Assembly (NCBI GenBank): GCA_023415055.1
Contig: JAEZLZ010000025.1
Span: 1-47,859 of the forward strand
DNA from: Bacillota bacterium
GTDB taxonomy: Bacteria > Bacillota > Clostridia > Lachnospirales > Lachnospiraceae
Direction: 5' to 3'
Length of the DNA: 47,859 nucleotides
The notes below the pieces were generated by a model that was given only the letters and a program-made list of their open reading frames with translations, was not told the DNA's origin and made no database searches. Below are positions 7,242 through 15,494 of this stretch, one piece after another (the first letter of the stretch is position 1; the number at the start of each line of letters is the position of its first letter). Made by a program: the position numbers and the translations under genes.

Positions 7242-9692
7242 TTACTGAGGCACCGCCTCTGTTTCGGCAGGATCAGACCCTTGTGTCTCGCTTTCCTGTG
7301 TTCCATCCGTCTGAGTGCCCTCCGATGTACTATCGCCAGACTGCTCCTCTGTCCCATTACCATCGGAATTATCAGTAACATTATCATTGGGTTTGTCTTT
7401 CACGCTGTCTCCGGTATCATCACCTGTACCATCTTCCGAGTTATCAGTTGGTCCGTCTTCGTTATCATTCTCTGTCCCTGCTGTATCCTCCATTGTTGCA
7501 TCCTCAGAACCGTCTGTAAGATCCTTCTTAGTATCTTCCGCCGAAATATCTCCGGGCTGTATATCCTCCGATTGGTTTTCCTCTGTCTGATTTTCCTGCT
7601 GTGCTTCTTCCTCCAGAGCCTTATCTTGTGCCTCCTGCAAGGCTTTCTTCTCTTCTTTCTCTTCTTTTTTTACTTTTAGCTCAGCTCTCCAATCATCGAA
7701 TGCAAACGGCTCATTCATGGAAGAATCGTGCAGTTGTTCCATGAAATTATGCCAGATCGTCCCCGGATAAGTAGCTCCCGTAAGATCGTCAACTGATTTT
7801 GGCATATCATAGCCGACCCAAACACTGGTGGTATAATAAGGGGTATAGCCTACGAACCAGCCATCCTTCTTATCATTGGTAGTACCCGTCTTTCCTGCGC
7901 TGATACTATACTTCAGTCCCAGACCTTTTGCTGTTCCACGCTGAATGACCCCGGTCAATGCCTCTGTCATCATCCGGGCTGCCCTCGTCTGATAGATCTG
8001 TTTGGTCTCCATCGCATCCCCGATGATCTCGTTACCTTCCGAATCCATAATCTTTATGATACAGGTCGGCGTTCTATAGTAACCGTCATTTTCGATAGCC
8101 GCATACGCTGCTGCCATCTCCACCGGGCTCGCTCCAATCGTAAGTCCGCCAAGTGCCGCTGCAGGAATATAATCACTTGCGCTGATTTTAGAGAAATTCA
8201 TATTCTGAAGATAGGATAGCCCAACTGTCGGTGTCAGCTCCTCAAACAGCTTCCATGCGACAGTATTCTTTGATAGCTCGATGGCTTTCTGCAGTTTTAT
8301 CCTTCCAAGATAGCTACCTCCGGAATTCTTAGGACCTCCCTCAAACTTCTCATCGGCAACAATGCTATCCGGTGTATATTCCCGCTCAAACGCCGGTGTG
8401 TAGACGATGAGGGGTTTAATCGCACTGCCCGGCTGGCGAAAGCTCTGATATCCGCGATTCAAGGTATAGCCTAAGGTATCCTGCTTTCTTCCTCCGACAA
8501 TTGCAACCACTCTGCCGCTGTCATTATCGATGCAGACCGCTGATCCCTGCATCTGATAGATTCCTTCTTTATTCTTCTTCGTAAAGCCGGATAATGCTTT
8601 ATCAACAGATTGCTGCAGCAGCTCCTGCTTCTTCAAATCTATGGAGGTATAGATGCGGTATCCGCGTATATAAAGCTCCTTTTGATACCGGTAGTACATG
8701 TCATCATATTCCTCTTCGTATGTCTGCTTTTCCTCCTCGCTGTCGAAATGATAGCGAAATTCAAAGCCGTCCGCTTTCATCAATGCACGGATTGCTGAGT
8801 AATAAGTATAGGTTTCCACATAATCCTTCTTACCTGATTTCTCCTGATTTAGTACGATCTTTTCCTTGATGGCATCCTGATATTCCTCTTCGGTTATCAT
8901 CTTTTCATTCAATAATTGAAGAAGAATACGATCCCTTCGCTTTATCGTATTATCAAAGTTCGTCAGCGGATTATAGAGATTCGGATTATTCGGAATGGCG
9001 CAGAGAAATACACTCTGCGATAAGCTAAGGGCGTTTACTCCCTCTGAAAAATATCCCAGCGCTGCTGCCTGAATTCCATAATAACCGTTGGCAAAATAGA
9101 TCCCGTTCAGATAATATTCTATAATCTCTGTCTTGGAATAGATCTTCTCCAGCTCCTGCGCTGCAAATATTTCTTCAATCTTACGTTCATAGGTGACCTT
9201 CTGACTTAAGAATACATTCCTCGCCACCTGCTGTGTTATAGTGCTGGCACCCTGGGTAATCTTACCCTTGTGCTTAAGCAGAGCAATTGCTGCTCTGATA
9301 TTCGCCAGATAATCGACTCCTCCGTGCTCGAAGAATTTCCGATCCTCCGAAACGACCATCGCATCCACAAAGGCTTCGGGGATCTCTTCATATGCTATAT
9401 AATAAACTTCCTTCTCTGACTTAAGGGCAGAGATGAGATTACCGTCGATATCATAGACCAGACTTGTCTGAGACGCTTTAAAGGAATCCTCCGTGGAGGT
9501 TCGAACCTTATGCTTAGCATCGGCTTGCAAAGCAAAGATCGTCTTACCATATTGTAAATAAAAATAAAGCAGGGCTCCCGCAATAGCCAATAGAAGTAAG
9601 AATAACAAAAGCTGGAGACCTACCTTGATCTTCCCCTTAAGGCTTCTTCCCTTTTTCTTATGAATTCCCTGATTACTATGCTTCTTTTGCAC
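7242..9692 (-). CDS. class A penicillin-binding protein (PBP1A family)
   Basis: A bifunctional peptidoglycan glycosyltransferase/transpeptidase anchored in the membrane. The 816 residues comprise a basic cytoplasmic N terminus, one membrane helix (24-47), and a GT51 domain with EDRKFFEHGG (116-125) and the QGASTITQQ motif (147-155). The transpeptidase carries SxxK at S423-K426, SKN at 474-476 and KTG at 601-603. Residues from about 675 to the end form a Lys/Glu-rich stretch followed by roughly 130 residues rich in Asp, Glu, Thr, Ser and Gly, a disordered extracellular tail. The start is GTG, preceded by GGAGG at 7 nt. It lies 41 bp downstream of yhaN on the same strand. Confidence 0.94.
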   Translation of the reverse strand: MQKKHSNQGIHKKKGRSLKGKIKVGLQLLLFLLLLAIAGALLYFYLQYGKTIFALQADAKHKVRTSTEDSFKASQTSLVYDIDGNLISALKSEKEVYYIAYEEIPEAFVDAMVVSEDRKFFEHGGVDYLANIRAAIALLKHKGKITQGASTITQQVARNVFLSQKVTYERKIEEIFAAQELEKIYSKTEIIEYYLNGIYFANGYYGIQAAALGYFSEGVNALSLSQSVFLCAIPNNPNLYNPLTNFDNTIKRRDRILLQLLNEKMITEEEYQDAIKEKIVLNQEKSGKKDYVETYTYYSAIRALMKADGFEFRYHFDSEEEKQTYEEEYDDMYYRYQKELYIRGYRIYTSIDLKKQELLQQSVDKALSGFTKKNKEGIYQMQGSAVCIDNDSGRVVAIVGGRKQDTLGYTLNRGYQSFRQPGSAIKPLIVYTPAFEREYTPDSIVADEKFEGGPKNSGGSYLGRIKLQKAIELSKNTVAWKLFEELTPTVGLSYLQNMNFSKISASDYIPAAALGGLTIGASPVEMAAAYAAIENDGYYRTPTCIIKIMDSEGNEIIGDAMETKQIYQTRAARMMTEALTGVIQRGTAKGLGLKYSISAGKTGTTNDKKDGWFVGYTPYYTTSVWVGYDMPKSVDDLTGATYPGTIWHNFMEQLHDSSMNEPFAFDDWRAELKVKKEEKEEKKALQEAQDKALEEEAQQENQTEENQSEDIQPGDISAEDTKKDLTDGSEDATMEDTAGTENDNEDGPTDNSEDGTGDDTGDSVKDKPNDNVTDNSDGNGTEEQSGDSTSEGTQTDGTQESETQGSDPAETEAVPQ

Positions 9693-9733
9693 CTTATGTC
9701 CTCCGCATATTGTATCGCTTCCATCCTTATTTC

Positions 9734-11824
9734 TCAGGACAGTTGCACAAGATGATACGGTATCTTTAACTCCTCTAATAGCTTCTGCTCTCTCTTATGA
9801 CAGGTAAAGAGGAGAAGCTGTCTCCGTTTGGAGGCCTCGGTTAAGGCTGTCTTCACTCTATTATCATCATACATCGCAAAGCTGTCATCTAATAGTAACG
9901 GAACCTCATCCTTGCCAAGAAGCAGATCGGCAACCGCAAGTCTTAGTGCAAAATAAACCTGGTCTATCGTTCCCGCACTCAGACGTTCCAGAAGGATATA
10001 AGAACCGTTCCATCCCACTTTAACCTCCAGCTTCTCATCGATCTTAAGGTCCTTGTATTTGTGATCGGTAACCTCATCGATCACCTTGGATACAGCCTGG
10101 TTAAGCTCCTGCCCAAAGCTGTCGTGAATCTCGGCTGACAGCTCCTGTATCGAAGTGAGGGCAAGCTTTATCGCCTCAAGCTCAGTGGCACCCTCAGCCT
10201 GCTGCTGTAATAATTGTTCGAGCTTCTTCTGATTTCTTAAAAGCTGCTCTTCATTATCCTCTAACGAAGAGATCTCCCAGCGAAGCTTCTCGATCTGATA
10301 ATGGATTGCATCATACTGTTTATTCAGTTCATTCAGCCTGCTCTGGGTCTCCTGTCTTCTTAGACGAAGCTCCTCCGCGATTCGCTGCATGGTCGCTAAA
10401 GTCAGTTCCTCTACCGGGATAAAGAATTGTAGATAAGTCATGATTGTATCATAGATACTATCCTTATTATCCATCAGTTCGTTTTTACGCTGTTCAATCT
10501 CCTGCTGCTGTTCTCTTGCATTCTCTATAGAATAGAAGCCTCGCAGCAGCTCCTCCTGTTTATCCGCTAATGCCTCCAGGGAACTGACTTGATATCTTGT
10601 TAATGTATCCATGATATCATTCTGTTGATCGGTTTGTTGCTTCTTAAGCTTAGCATGACTATGAAGCAGCAGCTGTAATCGTTTCTTAATCCTTCGGTTC
10701 AAGTAGATGTAACCACCCATACCGATCAGGATACATAATGCTGATATAGCGATACCGAACCACTGAAGGCCGGTAAGCGCTGCTGTAAGGGCAGCGATCA
10801 TAAGCGTCGGTAAGATACTATAATATGGTACTCTCCTGCCATCCTTGCGAACAGTTTGTTCCTGCTGGCTTAGGTCATATTCCTGCTTCTCTATTTCATG
10901 AAGGCTGCTTCGAATCATTTCCGCGCTTCTGCGGTCTTTCTTCAATTGCTCCAGCATCTTCCGCTTCGCTTCACTTTCGATTACTCGATACTTTATTTCA
11001 TCTATCTGCTTGTCCAATTGGGTTAACTGGTTATCCATCCCCTGATAGACCTTATATTTTTCTAGAATGGCGGGCAGCTGCTCCATCCGCCGTGCGGCCT
11101 CATTATTTAGTTCGTCGCTCAGCCTCTCCTTCTCTTGCTGTAACCGCTGCTCCTCCAGAAGCAACTCGCGAAGCTGCAGGGTCAGCTGATCCATCCTTGT
11201 CTCTCTTGCAATACCATCCTCGATCTCCGCCTGCAAGGACTTAAGCTGCGTCTGATTCTGTGTCGGCTCCAGCTGCTTTCTCTGATCGTTCAGATAGCTG
11301 AGTGCTTTCGTGACATTGACTTCTTTACTCCTTGCTACCGATAAATTTGCAATATAATTACGTACCTGAGTGGCTAACTCCGAATCTGTCTGCGCCTTCA
11401 GTTGCTCGATACTGATCGTATTCTTAAAGGTCGATTCGGTTAAACCCGGGATCATCTCATTGATCTGTCCTTCCCTGAGCTTTATCTCCCGACCGGTTGA
11501 TAAATCTATTATTGTAAAGCTTTTATCATTCGCATGAAAGCTTCTCTGAAGCCGGTATTCCTTACCATCCACTTCGATATCCATGCTTCCGCCAAAGGCA
11601 CCCGGGTACTCCCAGGGCAGATATCTGGTATACAGATCTTCTCTGGATGCAGCACCTCTTCCTCTGAGACGCTCGATCCCGAAAAGCATCCCCTTGATGA
11701 AGGTATGGATCGTCGATTTTCCTGCTTCATTATCTCCACAGATCAAGTTGATTCCCTGTTTAAGCTCGATTTCTTTGTTGTTGAATCGACCAAAATAATT
11801 TATTTTAAGCCTTTTTAAAAGCAT
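9734..11824 (-). CDS. yhaN: YhaN-like SbcC/Rad50-type AAA ATPase
   Basis: An SMC-like ATPase paired with the YhaO nuclease, expected to act on DNA ends. Seen: Walker A GDNEAGKST near residue 30, a long coiled coil broken around residues 330-390 by two hydrophobic segments with helix-breaking residues, a second coiled coil, then the ABC signature LSAGT and Walker B PLLLDDSF. The central hydrophobic pair is the feature that distinguishes YhaN from ordinary SbcC and suggests membrane association. I chose the ATG at 11824 (MLLKRLKINYFGRF, 696 aa), preceded by AAAGG. A TTG at 11854 overlapping the yhaO end is possible (706 aa). Confidence 0.85.
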   Translation of the reverse strand: MLLKRLKINYFGRFNNKEIELKQGINLICGDNEAGKSTIHTFIKGMLFGIERLRGRGAASREDLYTRYLPWEYPGAFGGSMDIEVDGKEYRLQRSFHANDKSFTIIDLSTGREIKLREGQINEMIPGLTESTFKNTISIEQLKAQTDSELATQVRNYIANLSVARSKEVNVTKALSYLNDQRKQLEPTQNQTQLKSLQAEIEDGIARETRMDQLTLQLRELLLEEQRLQQEKERLSDELNNEAARRMEQLPAILEKYKVYQGMDNQLTQLDKQIDEIKYRVIESEAKRKMLEQLKKDRRSAEMIRSSLHEIEKQEYDLSQQEQTVRKDGRRVPYYSILPTLMIAALTAALTGLQWFGIAISALCILIGMGGYIYLNRRIKKRLQLLLHSHAKLKKQQTDQQNDIMDTLTRYQVSSLEALADKQEELLRGFYSIENAREQQQEIEQRKNELMDNKDSIYDTIMTYLQFFIPVEELTLATMQRIAEELRLRRQETQSRLNELNKQYDAIHYQIEKLRWEISSLEDNEEQLLRNQKKLEQLLQQQAEGATELEAIKLALTSIQELSAEIHDSFGQELNQAVSKVIDEVTDHKYKDLKIDEKLEVKVGWNGSYILLERLSAGTIDQVYFALRLAVADLLLGKDEVPLLLDDSFAMYDDNRVKTALTEASKRRQLLLFTCHKREQKLLEELKIPYHLVQLS

Positions 11825-11850
11825 AGTTCCCAACCTTTCCAGTCTATTCG

Positions 11851-12921
11851 TCAACCTTCCTTCGCACCTAACAGTGCTTCCATACCGTAATAGAGTGCCT
11901 TCTTAGCAATCTCGTCCTGCTTTGCATTTTCTCTGATCTTCTTTATGAACATTCCGATCACATTATCCGAATTCTCGCGGTAAAGTGCATCAAAATCATA
12001 GTACGGTACCGAACGATCTTCTACCTTCAGTACATTGCCAAGCTCCTTGACTGCTGTGCGGTCAAAATGTATCGCTTCATCCCTGACACCTTGTATGGTA
12101 AAGGAATAGATATGTTGCTCTCCCTGCTGAAGCATCATACTTCTTGCAAGATCAAGAAGCGCTCCGTTGGTGGTCTCCTGGTTCACAGATAATATACACC
12201 TCTTATACTGTCTTACACAGTGAGGTACAAAACGAATCTCTGTCTTTCTACTTCCGCCCTCACCCTGAGTAATCTCACCGAAGATATAGCCACGTTCGCC
12301 TGTCTCATTCTTATCTAGGGGCTCCAGAGAGCCGCAATATGCCATCTTATCCGTGATGATCTCTGGCTTGTGTATGTGTCCGAGGGCTACATAATCATAA
12401 TTCAGCTCCGCCAGCTTCTTCCGATTGATCGGAATATTTCTCTCATCTCCGCCATGAGCCAGTAGAAGCTGTATCTTATCGGTATGTTCCGGCTTCGCCC
12501 CATCATATAGAGCTTCATAAATATCCTTTGCATGAAAGCTTAGTCCATATACCACCGTGTCAAGCTCTTGAATTTCCTTCTGTTCCATCGTATCCTGGAA
12601 GAAAAAAAGTACCTTCTCGTTCCATTCAAATCCCGCATAATTGGATCTCGCCCCTATATAATCATGATTACCGGCCATAATGAATGCCTTCGCCGTCTCA
12701 AGCTTGCTCAGTAAATAATTAACCTCCTTCAGCTCTCTGACCAGCGGCTGGCGGTGAAACAGATCACCTGCAATCAATAGCACATCCACCTTCTCTTCAT
12801 TACAGATATCGATTATATTCTGGAAGCTGCTCCAGATCTCCTTCTCCCTTAATGCACCCCAGGGCATATCCGAATCCGGTACTGCACCCAGATGAATATC
12901 CGCAATATGTATGAATTTCAT
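11851..12921 (-). CDS. yhaO: YhaO/SbcD-like DNA-repair metallophosphoesterase
   Basis: A 356-residue calcineurin-fold nuclease subunit. The metal-binding motifs appear in order: DIHLG (8-12), GDLFH, GNHDY, an AHGG-type histidine and GHIHKPE. After the catalytic domain a C-terminal cap region follows, as in Mre11/SbcD/YhaO. It is translated from ATG with AAGGAGG at 7 nt, and its end abuts or overlaps the ATPase gene, which supports a nuclease-ATPase complex. A good sigma-A type promoter lies upstream. The YhaO label rests on the pairing with a YhaN-type ATPase. SbcD is the alternative. Confidence 0.87.
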   Translation of the reverse strand: MKFIHIADIHLGAVPDSDMPWGALREKEIWSSFQNIIDICNEEKVDVLLIAGDLFHRQPLVRELKEVNYLLSKLETAKAFIMAGNHDYIGARSNYAGFEWNEKVLFFFQDTMEQKEIQELDTVVYGLSFHAKDIYEALYDGAKPEHTDKIQLLLAHGGDERNIPINRKKLAELNYDYVALGHIHKPEIITDKMAYCGSLEPLDKNETGERGYIFGEITQGEGGSRKTEIRFVPHCVRQYKRCILSVNQETTNGALLDLARSMMLQQGEQHIYSFTIQGVRDEAIHFDRTAVKELGNVLKVEDRSVPYYDFDALYRENSDNVIGMFIKKIRENAKQDEIAKKALYYGMEALLGAKEG

Positions 12922-13051
12922 GAGCTTCCTCCTTTATCATCTTTCTCTCGTTCTCCGGCTCTTTCACTCCAAGCCGGGTCATTCTATCAATCTATCATTA
13001 CCATAGCATAAGTATAAGCCATAGGATGTCTTGCCCAGTACATTCTACTTC

Positions 13052-13080
13052 ATTATACACAAGTATTTGTTAATTCGCAA
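13052..13080 (-). promoter_or_regulatory. putative promoter of the yhaO-yhaN-PBP operon
   Basis: On the minus strand TTGCGA (13080-13075) and TATAAT (13057-13052) are 17 bp apart, about 130 bp ahead of yhaO. Confidence 0.6.
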
Positions 13081-13299
13081 GCGTACGGTCGAACACTCAT
13101 TCTCTAAATCCCTTGCATTTTATTCCATGTATGAGTATAATTTTACTAATTTTAGGTGGATATGTTAGTAAGGAGTTGTTGCAAAATGAGTCGTACCTTG
13201 CTCATCCCCAGCAAGTTTGTGTCTGCGCTGTGCACACAAATTTGAGATGCTCATAGCCTCACAGGTGAGATGAAAAGCAGCGCAGAAATGAGGATAAAC
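13081..13299. other. intergenic region with foldback sequences
   Basis: No gene is seen. At about 13175 the sequence TTGTTGCAAAATGAG resembles the end of the foldback element at 31911 (shared TGTTGCAAAAT). It is followed by a hairpin with arms CAAGTTTGTGT and ACACAAATTTG near 13209-13243. It may be a decayed relative of that element. Confidence 0.35.
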
Positions 13300-13425
13300 A
13301 TGAACACTTTAGAAACTTCACGTTGTATTTTAAGACCTTTTGAACTCTCGGATCTACCGGATTTTTTTGAGTATGCGAAAAACCCTAACATCGGTCCGAA
13401 TGCCGGATGTGAATTTCTCTATTGA
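13300..13425 (+). pseudogene. N-terminal remnant of a RimJ/RimL-type GNAT acetyltransferase
   Basis: An ATG opens a 41-codon frame that reads as the beginning of a GNAT enzyme: LETSRCILRPFELSDLPDFF, then YAKNPNIGPNAG. These match the N-terminal beta strand and the NPxxGPNAGW-type motif of the RimJ/RimL subfamily. The frame ends at TGA at 13423-13425 where the intact enzyme would continue for over 120 more residues, and the following DNA is the marR promoter. No continuation was found. Confidence 0.65.
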
Positions 13426-13450
13426 CATATCATAAATTAAGTAATATATT
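13422..13450 (+). promoter_or_regulatory. marR operon promoter
   Basis: TTGACA (13422-13427) and TATATT (13445-13450) are separated by exactly 17 bp, 44 bp before the marR start. The -35 box overlaps the stop codon of the GNAT remnant. Confidence 0.8.
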
Positions 13451-13480
13451 ACATATTAATAGGTAACATATTACTTAATT
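13435..13480 (+). promoter_or_regulatory. probable MarR operator
   Basis: A perfect inverted repeat with 13-bp arms (AATTAAGTAATAT and ATATTACTTAATT) and a 20-bp spacer that itself contains ATTACATATTAAT. It covers the -10 box and start site, so binding of the encoded MarR protein would block its own operon. Confidence 0.7.
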
Positions 13481-13493
13481 CAAGGAGGAGTTT

Positions 13494-13958
13494 ATGGAAC
13501 TACCGACAAACGAACGAGAAAGTAAATATGTCATCTTTGCTCTCATCTTTATGCTGTCCAATAAACTACAGACCATCGGTGATTCCTTTTTCGCCGAGGT
13601 TTCCACAAAGCAGTGGTTTGTCTTATTAGTATTAGGTATCATGGGTGAGCATACCCCTACTCTCTCAGAATTATCTGAGGCAGTGGGAAGCTCCCATCAG
13701 AATGTGAAGCAATTGGTTCTGAAATTAGAGCAAAAAGGATATGTTGAAATAACGAAGGACGCCGAGGATGCCAGAAGGCTGCGCATCAAATCCACACCAA
13801 AAAGTCTGGAATTTGCACAGGAATATGAAGAGAAAAGTGCCAAGTTCATGGAAAAGCTCTTCGGAGAGTTCACGCTGGAGGAGCTTAAAACAACCGAGAA
13901 CGTAATGATGTCAATGAGAACCATATTAGAGAGGATGGAAAGGGATTATGTTAAATAG
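13494..13958 (+). CDS. MarR family transcriptional regulator
   Basis: A 154-residue winged-helix repressor of the MarR family. Seen: the dimerisation helix at the N terminus, a recognition helix around SELSEAVGSSHQNVKQLVLKLEQ (57-79) and the wing KGYVEITKDAEDARRLRIKST, where the DxRxxR-type wing of MarR proteins is clear. AAGGAGG lies 7 nt before the ATG. It overlaps the next gene by 11 bp, so it is the first gene of a three-gene operon with flavodoxin and FMN-binding proteins, which suggests a redox- or drug-responsive signal. It probably represses itself through the palindrome at 13435-13480. Confidence 0.92.
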   Translation: MELPTNERESKYVIFALIFMLSNKLQTIGDSFFAEVSTKQWFVLLVLGIMGEHTPTLSELSEAVGSSHQNVKQLVLKLEQKGYVEITKDAEDARRLRIKSTPKSLEFAQEYEEKSAKFMEKLFGEFTLEELKTTENVMMSMRTILERMERDYVK

Positions 13959-14478
13959 TAAAAAAACCGTAGTAGTGTACCGGTCCAAGACCGGGTTTAC
14001 CAAGAATTATGCCTGCTGGTTGGCAAAAAGATTAAATTGTACCATACTGGAAGGAGAAAAGACAAATATCAATGACCTTGCAGATTATGATACCATCATC
14101 TACGGTAGTGGACTATATGCCAGCGGTATCAGCGGAATTAAGCTGATTACAAAGAATTTTGAACGGTTAAAAGAGAAACGGCTGATTGTATTTGCTGTCG
14201 GTGCTTCTCCTGCTCGTAAGGAAATCATACCGGAGTTGAAAACAGCGAATATTCCGGCCGAACAGCAAGACAAAATCGAATTCTACTACCTTCGCGGTGG
14301 CTTTGACTATAATAGATTAAGTCCGTTTTATAAGCTGTTGATGCAGCTGAAGAAGCGCCAGCTGCAAAACGTCAAGGAGCCGGATGCCGACACAAAGGGA
14401 ATGCTTGCAAGCTACACTCATCCGCTTGATTTTACTGCTGAGAAACATCTGGAACCTATTATTCAGTCACTACTTTAA
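13948..14478 (+). CDS. flavodoxin-domain protein
   Basis: A 176-residue flavodoxin-fold protein, probably an FMN-dependent electron carrier or menaquinone-dependent protoporphyrinogen-oxidase-like (HemG-type) protein. The FMN phosphate loop is at the N terminus, VVVYRSKTGFTKNYA (8-22), and a second FMN-contact loop is at IIYGSGLYASGI (50-61). The C-terminal 40 residues lack recognisable motifs. Its start lies 11 bp inside marR, indicating translational coupling. The downstream FMN-binding membrane protein suggests that the two exchange electrons. Confidence 0.85.
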   Translation: MLNSKKTVVVYRSKTGFTKNYACWLAKRLNCTILEGEKTNINDLADYDTIIYGSGLYASGISGIKLITKNFERLKEKRLIVFAVGASPARKEIIPELKTANIPAEQQDKIEFYYLRGGFDYNRLSPFYKLLMQLKKRQLQNVKEPDADTKGMLASYTHPLDFTAEKHLEPIIQSLL

Positions 14479-14514
14479 TGGGGAGTGTGTATCATAAATG
14501 AAGGGGAAAATATA

Positions 14515-14910
14515 ATGTCAAAAGGTAAGAAGATTATAATCATTGTTATCGCCGTAACTGCTGTCATTGCAATCGGAATCGCCATCATGATTAATAGCAT
14601 CTCAGGAAATCTCGATTCCTATACAAAACTTGACTTTAGCGGCTTAGACCTGGCTAAGGTGGAAGACGGCACCTATCTCGGTAGTGAAGATGCCAAGATT
14701 ATCAAGGTAAAAGTGGAAGTGACCGTGAAGGATCATACCATTACTGAGGTTAAGCTACTGGAGCATCAGAACGGGAAGGGGAAACCGGCTGAGGTCATCG
14801 TCAATGATATCGTTGCTGCAAACAGTCTGGAGGTAGATACCATCAGCGGGGCCACCTATTCCAGCCAGGTAATCAAAACCGCCGTTTATAATGCATTAAC
14901 CAGCCAGTAA
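14515..14910 (+). CDS. membrane-anchored FMN-binding domain protein
   Basis: A 131-residue protein with one N-terminal membrane helix (about 7-26) and an extracytoplasmic FMN-binding domain of the NqrC/RnfG type. The covalent flavinylation motif is visible as SGATYS (111-116), with T114 the likely FMN-threonine. I use the ATG at 14515 because AAGGGGAAA lies just before it. A GTG ten codons upstream is less likely. The gene is last in the marR operon. It would need an ApbE flavin transferase, which is not in this window. Confidence 0.85.
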   Translation: MSKGKKIIIIVIAVTAVIAIGIAIMINSISGNLDSYTKLDFSGLDLAKVEDGTYLGSEDAKIIKVKVEVTVKDHTITEVKLLEHQNGKGKPAEVIVNDIVAANSLEVDTISGATYSSQVIKTAVYNALTSQ

Positions 14911-14916
14911 AAAATC

Positions 14917-15015
14917 AAGAGGATACTTCAAAACATTTATTATCATACCTTCCGATGATAACACCAATCTGAAAGGCCTGAGATTACTTGTTTTGCCGCA
15001 TCCTCTTTTCTTTTT
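14917..15015 (+). terminator. possible terminator of the marR operon
   Basis: AAGAGGAT (14917-14924) pairs with ATCCTCTT (15000-15007), followed by TTCTTTTTTC. The 75-nt loop contains a further hairpin, TTATCAT with ATGATAA. The long loop makes this less certain. Confidence 0.5.
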
Positions 15016-15087
15016 TCTGAACCTACCTTCCTTACAATCTGTCGCTATTCCATTCTGAAGACATCTACATATTGGATTCGCTATTGT

Positions 15088-15360
15088 TCAAGGCGTCTGA
15101 GTGGTTCCTTTATTCCCAAGTATATTACGCATCATTTCAAATGCACCGGTGCTTGCAAGACCGCTTGCCAGACCTCCGAGCAAGATCTCCGGCGTAAATG
15201 TCCATCCGTTAATCCATACATTCAGTATCGTACCAACGACAGCAAGAATTAGCGGAATAAACTTATTCGGGATGAATGATATACTGTGCTTAATTATGTA
15301 CCCTAAGCATAAGCATATTGCCAATACAACAACTACTACATATTCTGATAAGAATTCCAT
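15088..15360 (-). CDS. phage holin family protein (orphan)
   Basis: A small membrane protein of about 90 residues with two to three hydrophobic segments (VVVVVLAICLCLGYII, then FIPLILAVVGTILNVWI) and a glycine/serine-rich third segment (LGGLASGLASTGAF). It resembles the Phage_holin_5_2/Hol44 group. Holins release lysins through the membrane, but no endolysin or phage gene is nearby. AAAGGAG favours the second of two ATG codons (at 15360) over the one at 15366. It could be a prophage leftover or a domesticated gene used in lysis or secretion. Confidence 0.7.
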   Translation of the reverse strand: MEFLSEYVVVVVLAICLCLGYIIKHSISFIPNKFIPLILAVVGTILNVWINGWTFTPEILLGGLASGLASTGAFEMMRNILGNKGTTQTP

Positions 15361-15494
15361 TTCCATTACTCCTTTCCTGCATAGTCCATGTCCTATCCCA
15401 AGTAAACATACTTATTTCGTCCAATATATCGTATGTTGTACAATCCCAGGAAATGCAAGAAATATCTAATCTGGTTTATTTAAAATGAAATCCT

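Noticed and set aside
7281..7679. Open plus-strand frames of 62-132 codons opposite the PBP tail
   Set aside because: They mirror the low-complexity Asp/Glu/Thr-rich end of the PBP gene. The products are biased (Cys/Ile/Leu- or Ser/Pro-rich) with no ribosome binding site.
15088..15360. Prophage region
   Set aside because: Only a holin-like gene is present. There is no integrase, capsid, endolysin or attachment site nearby.
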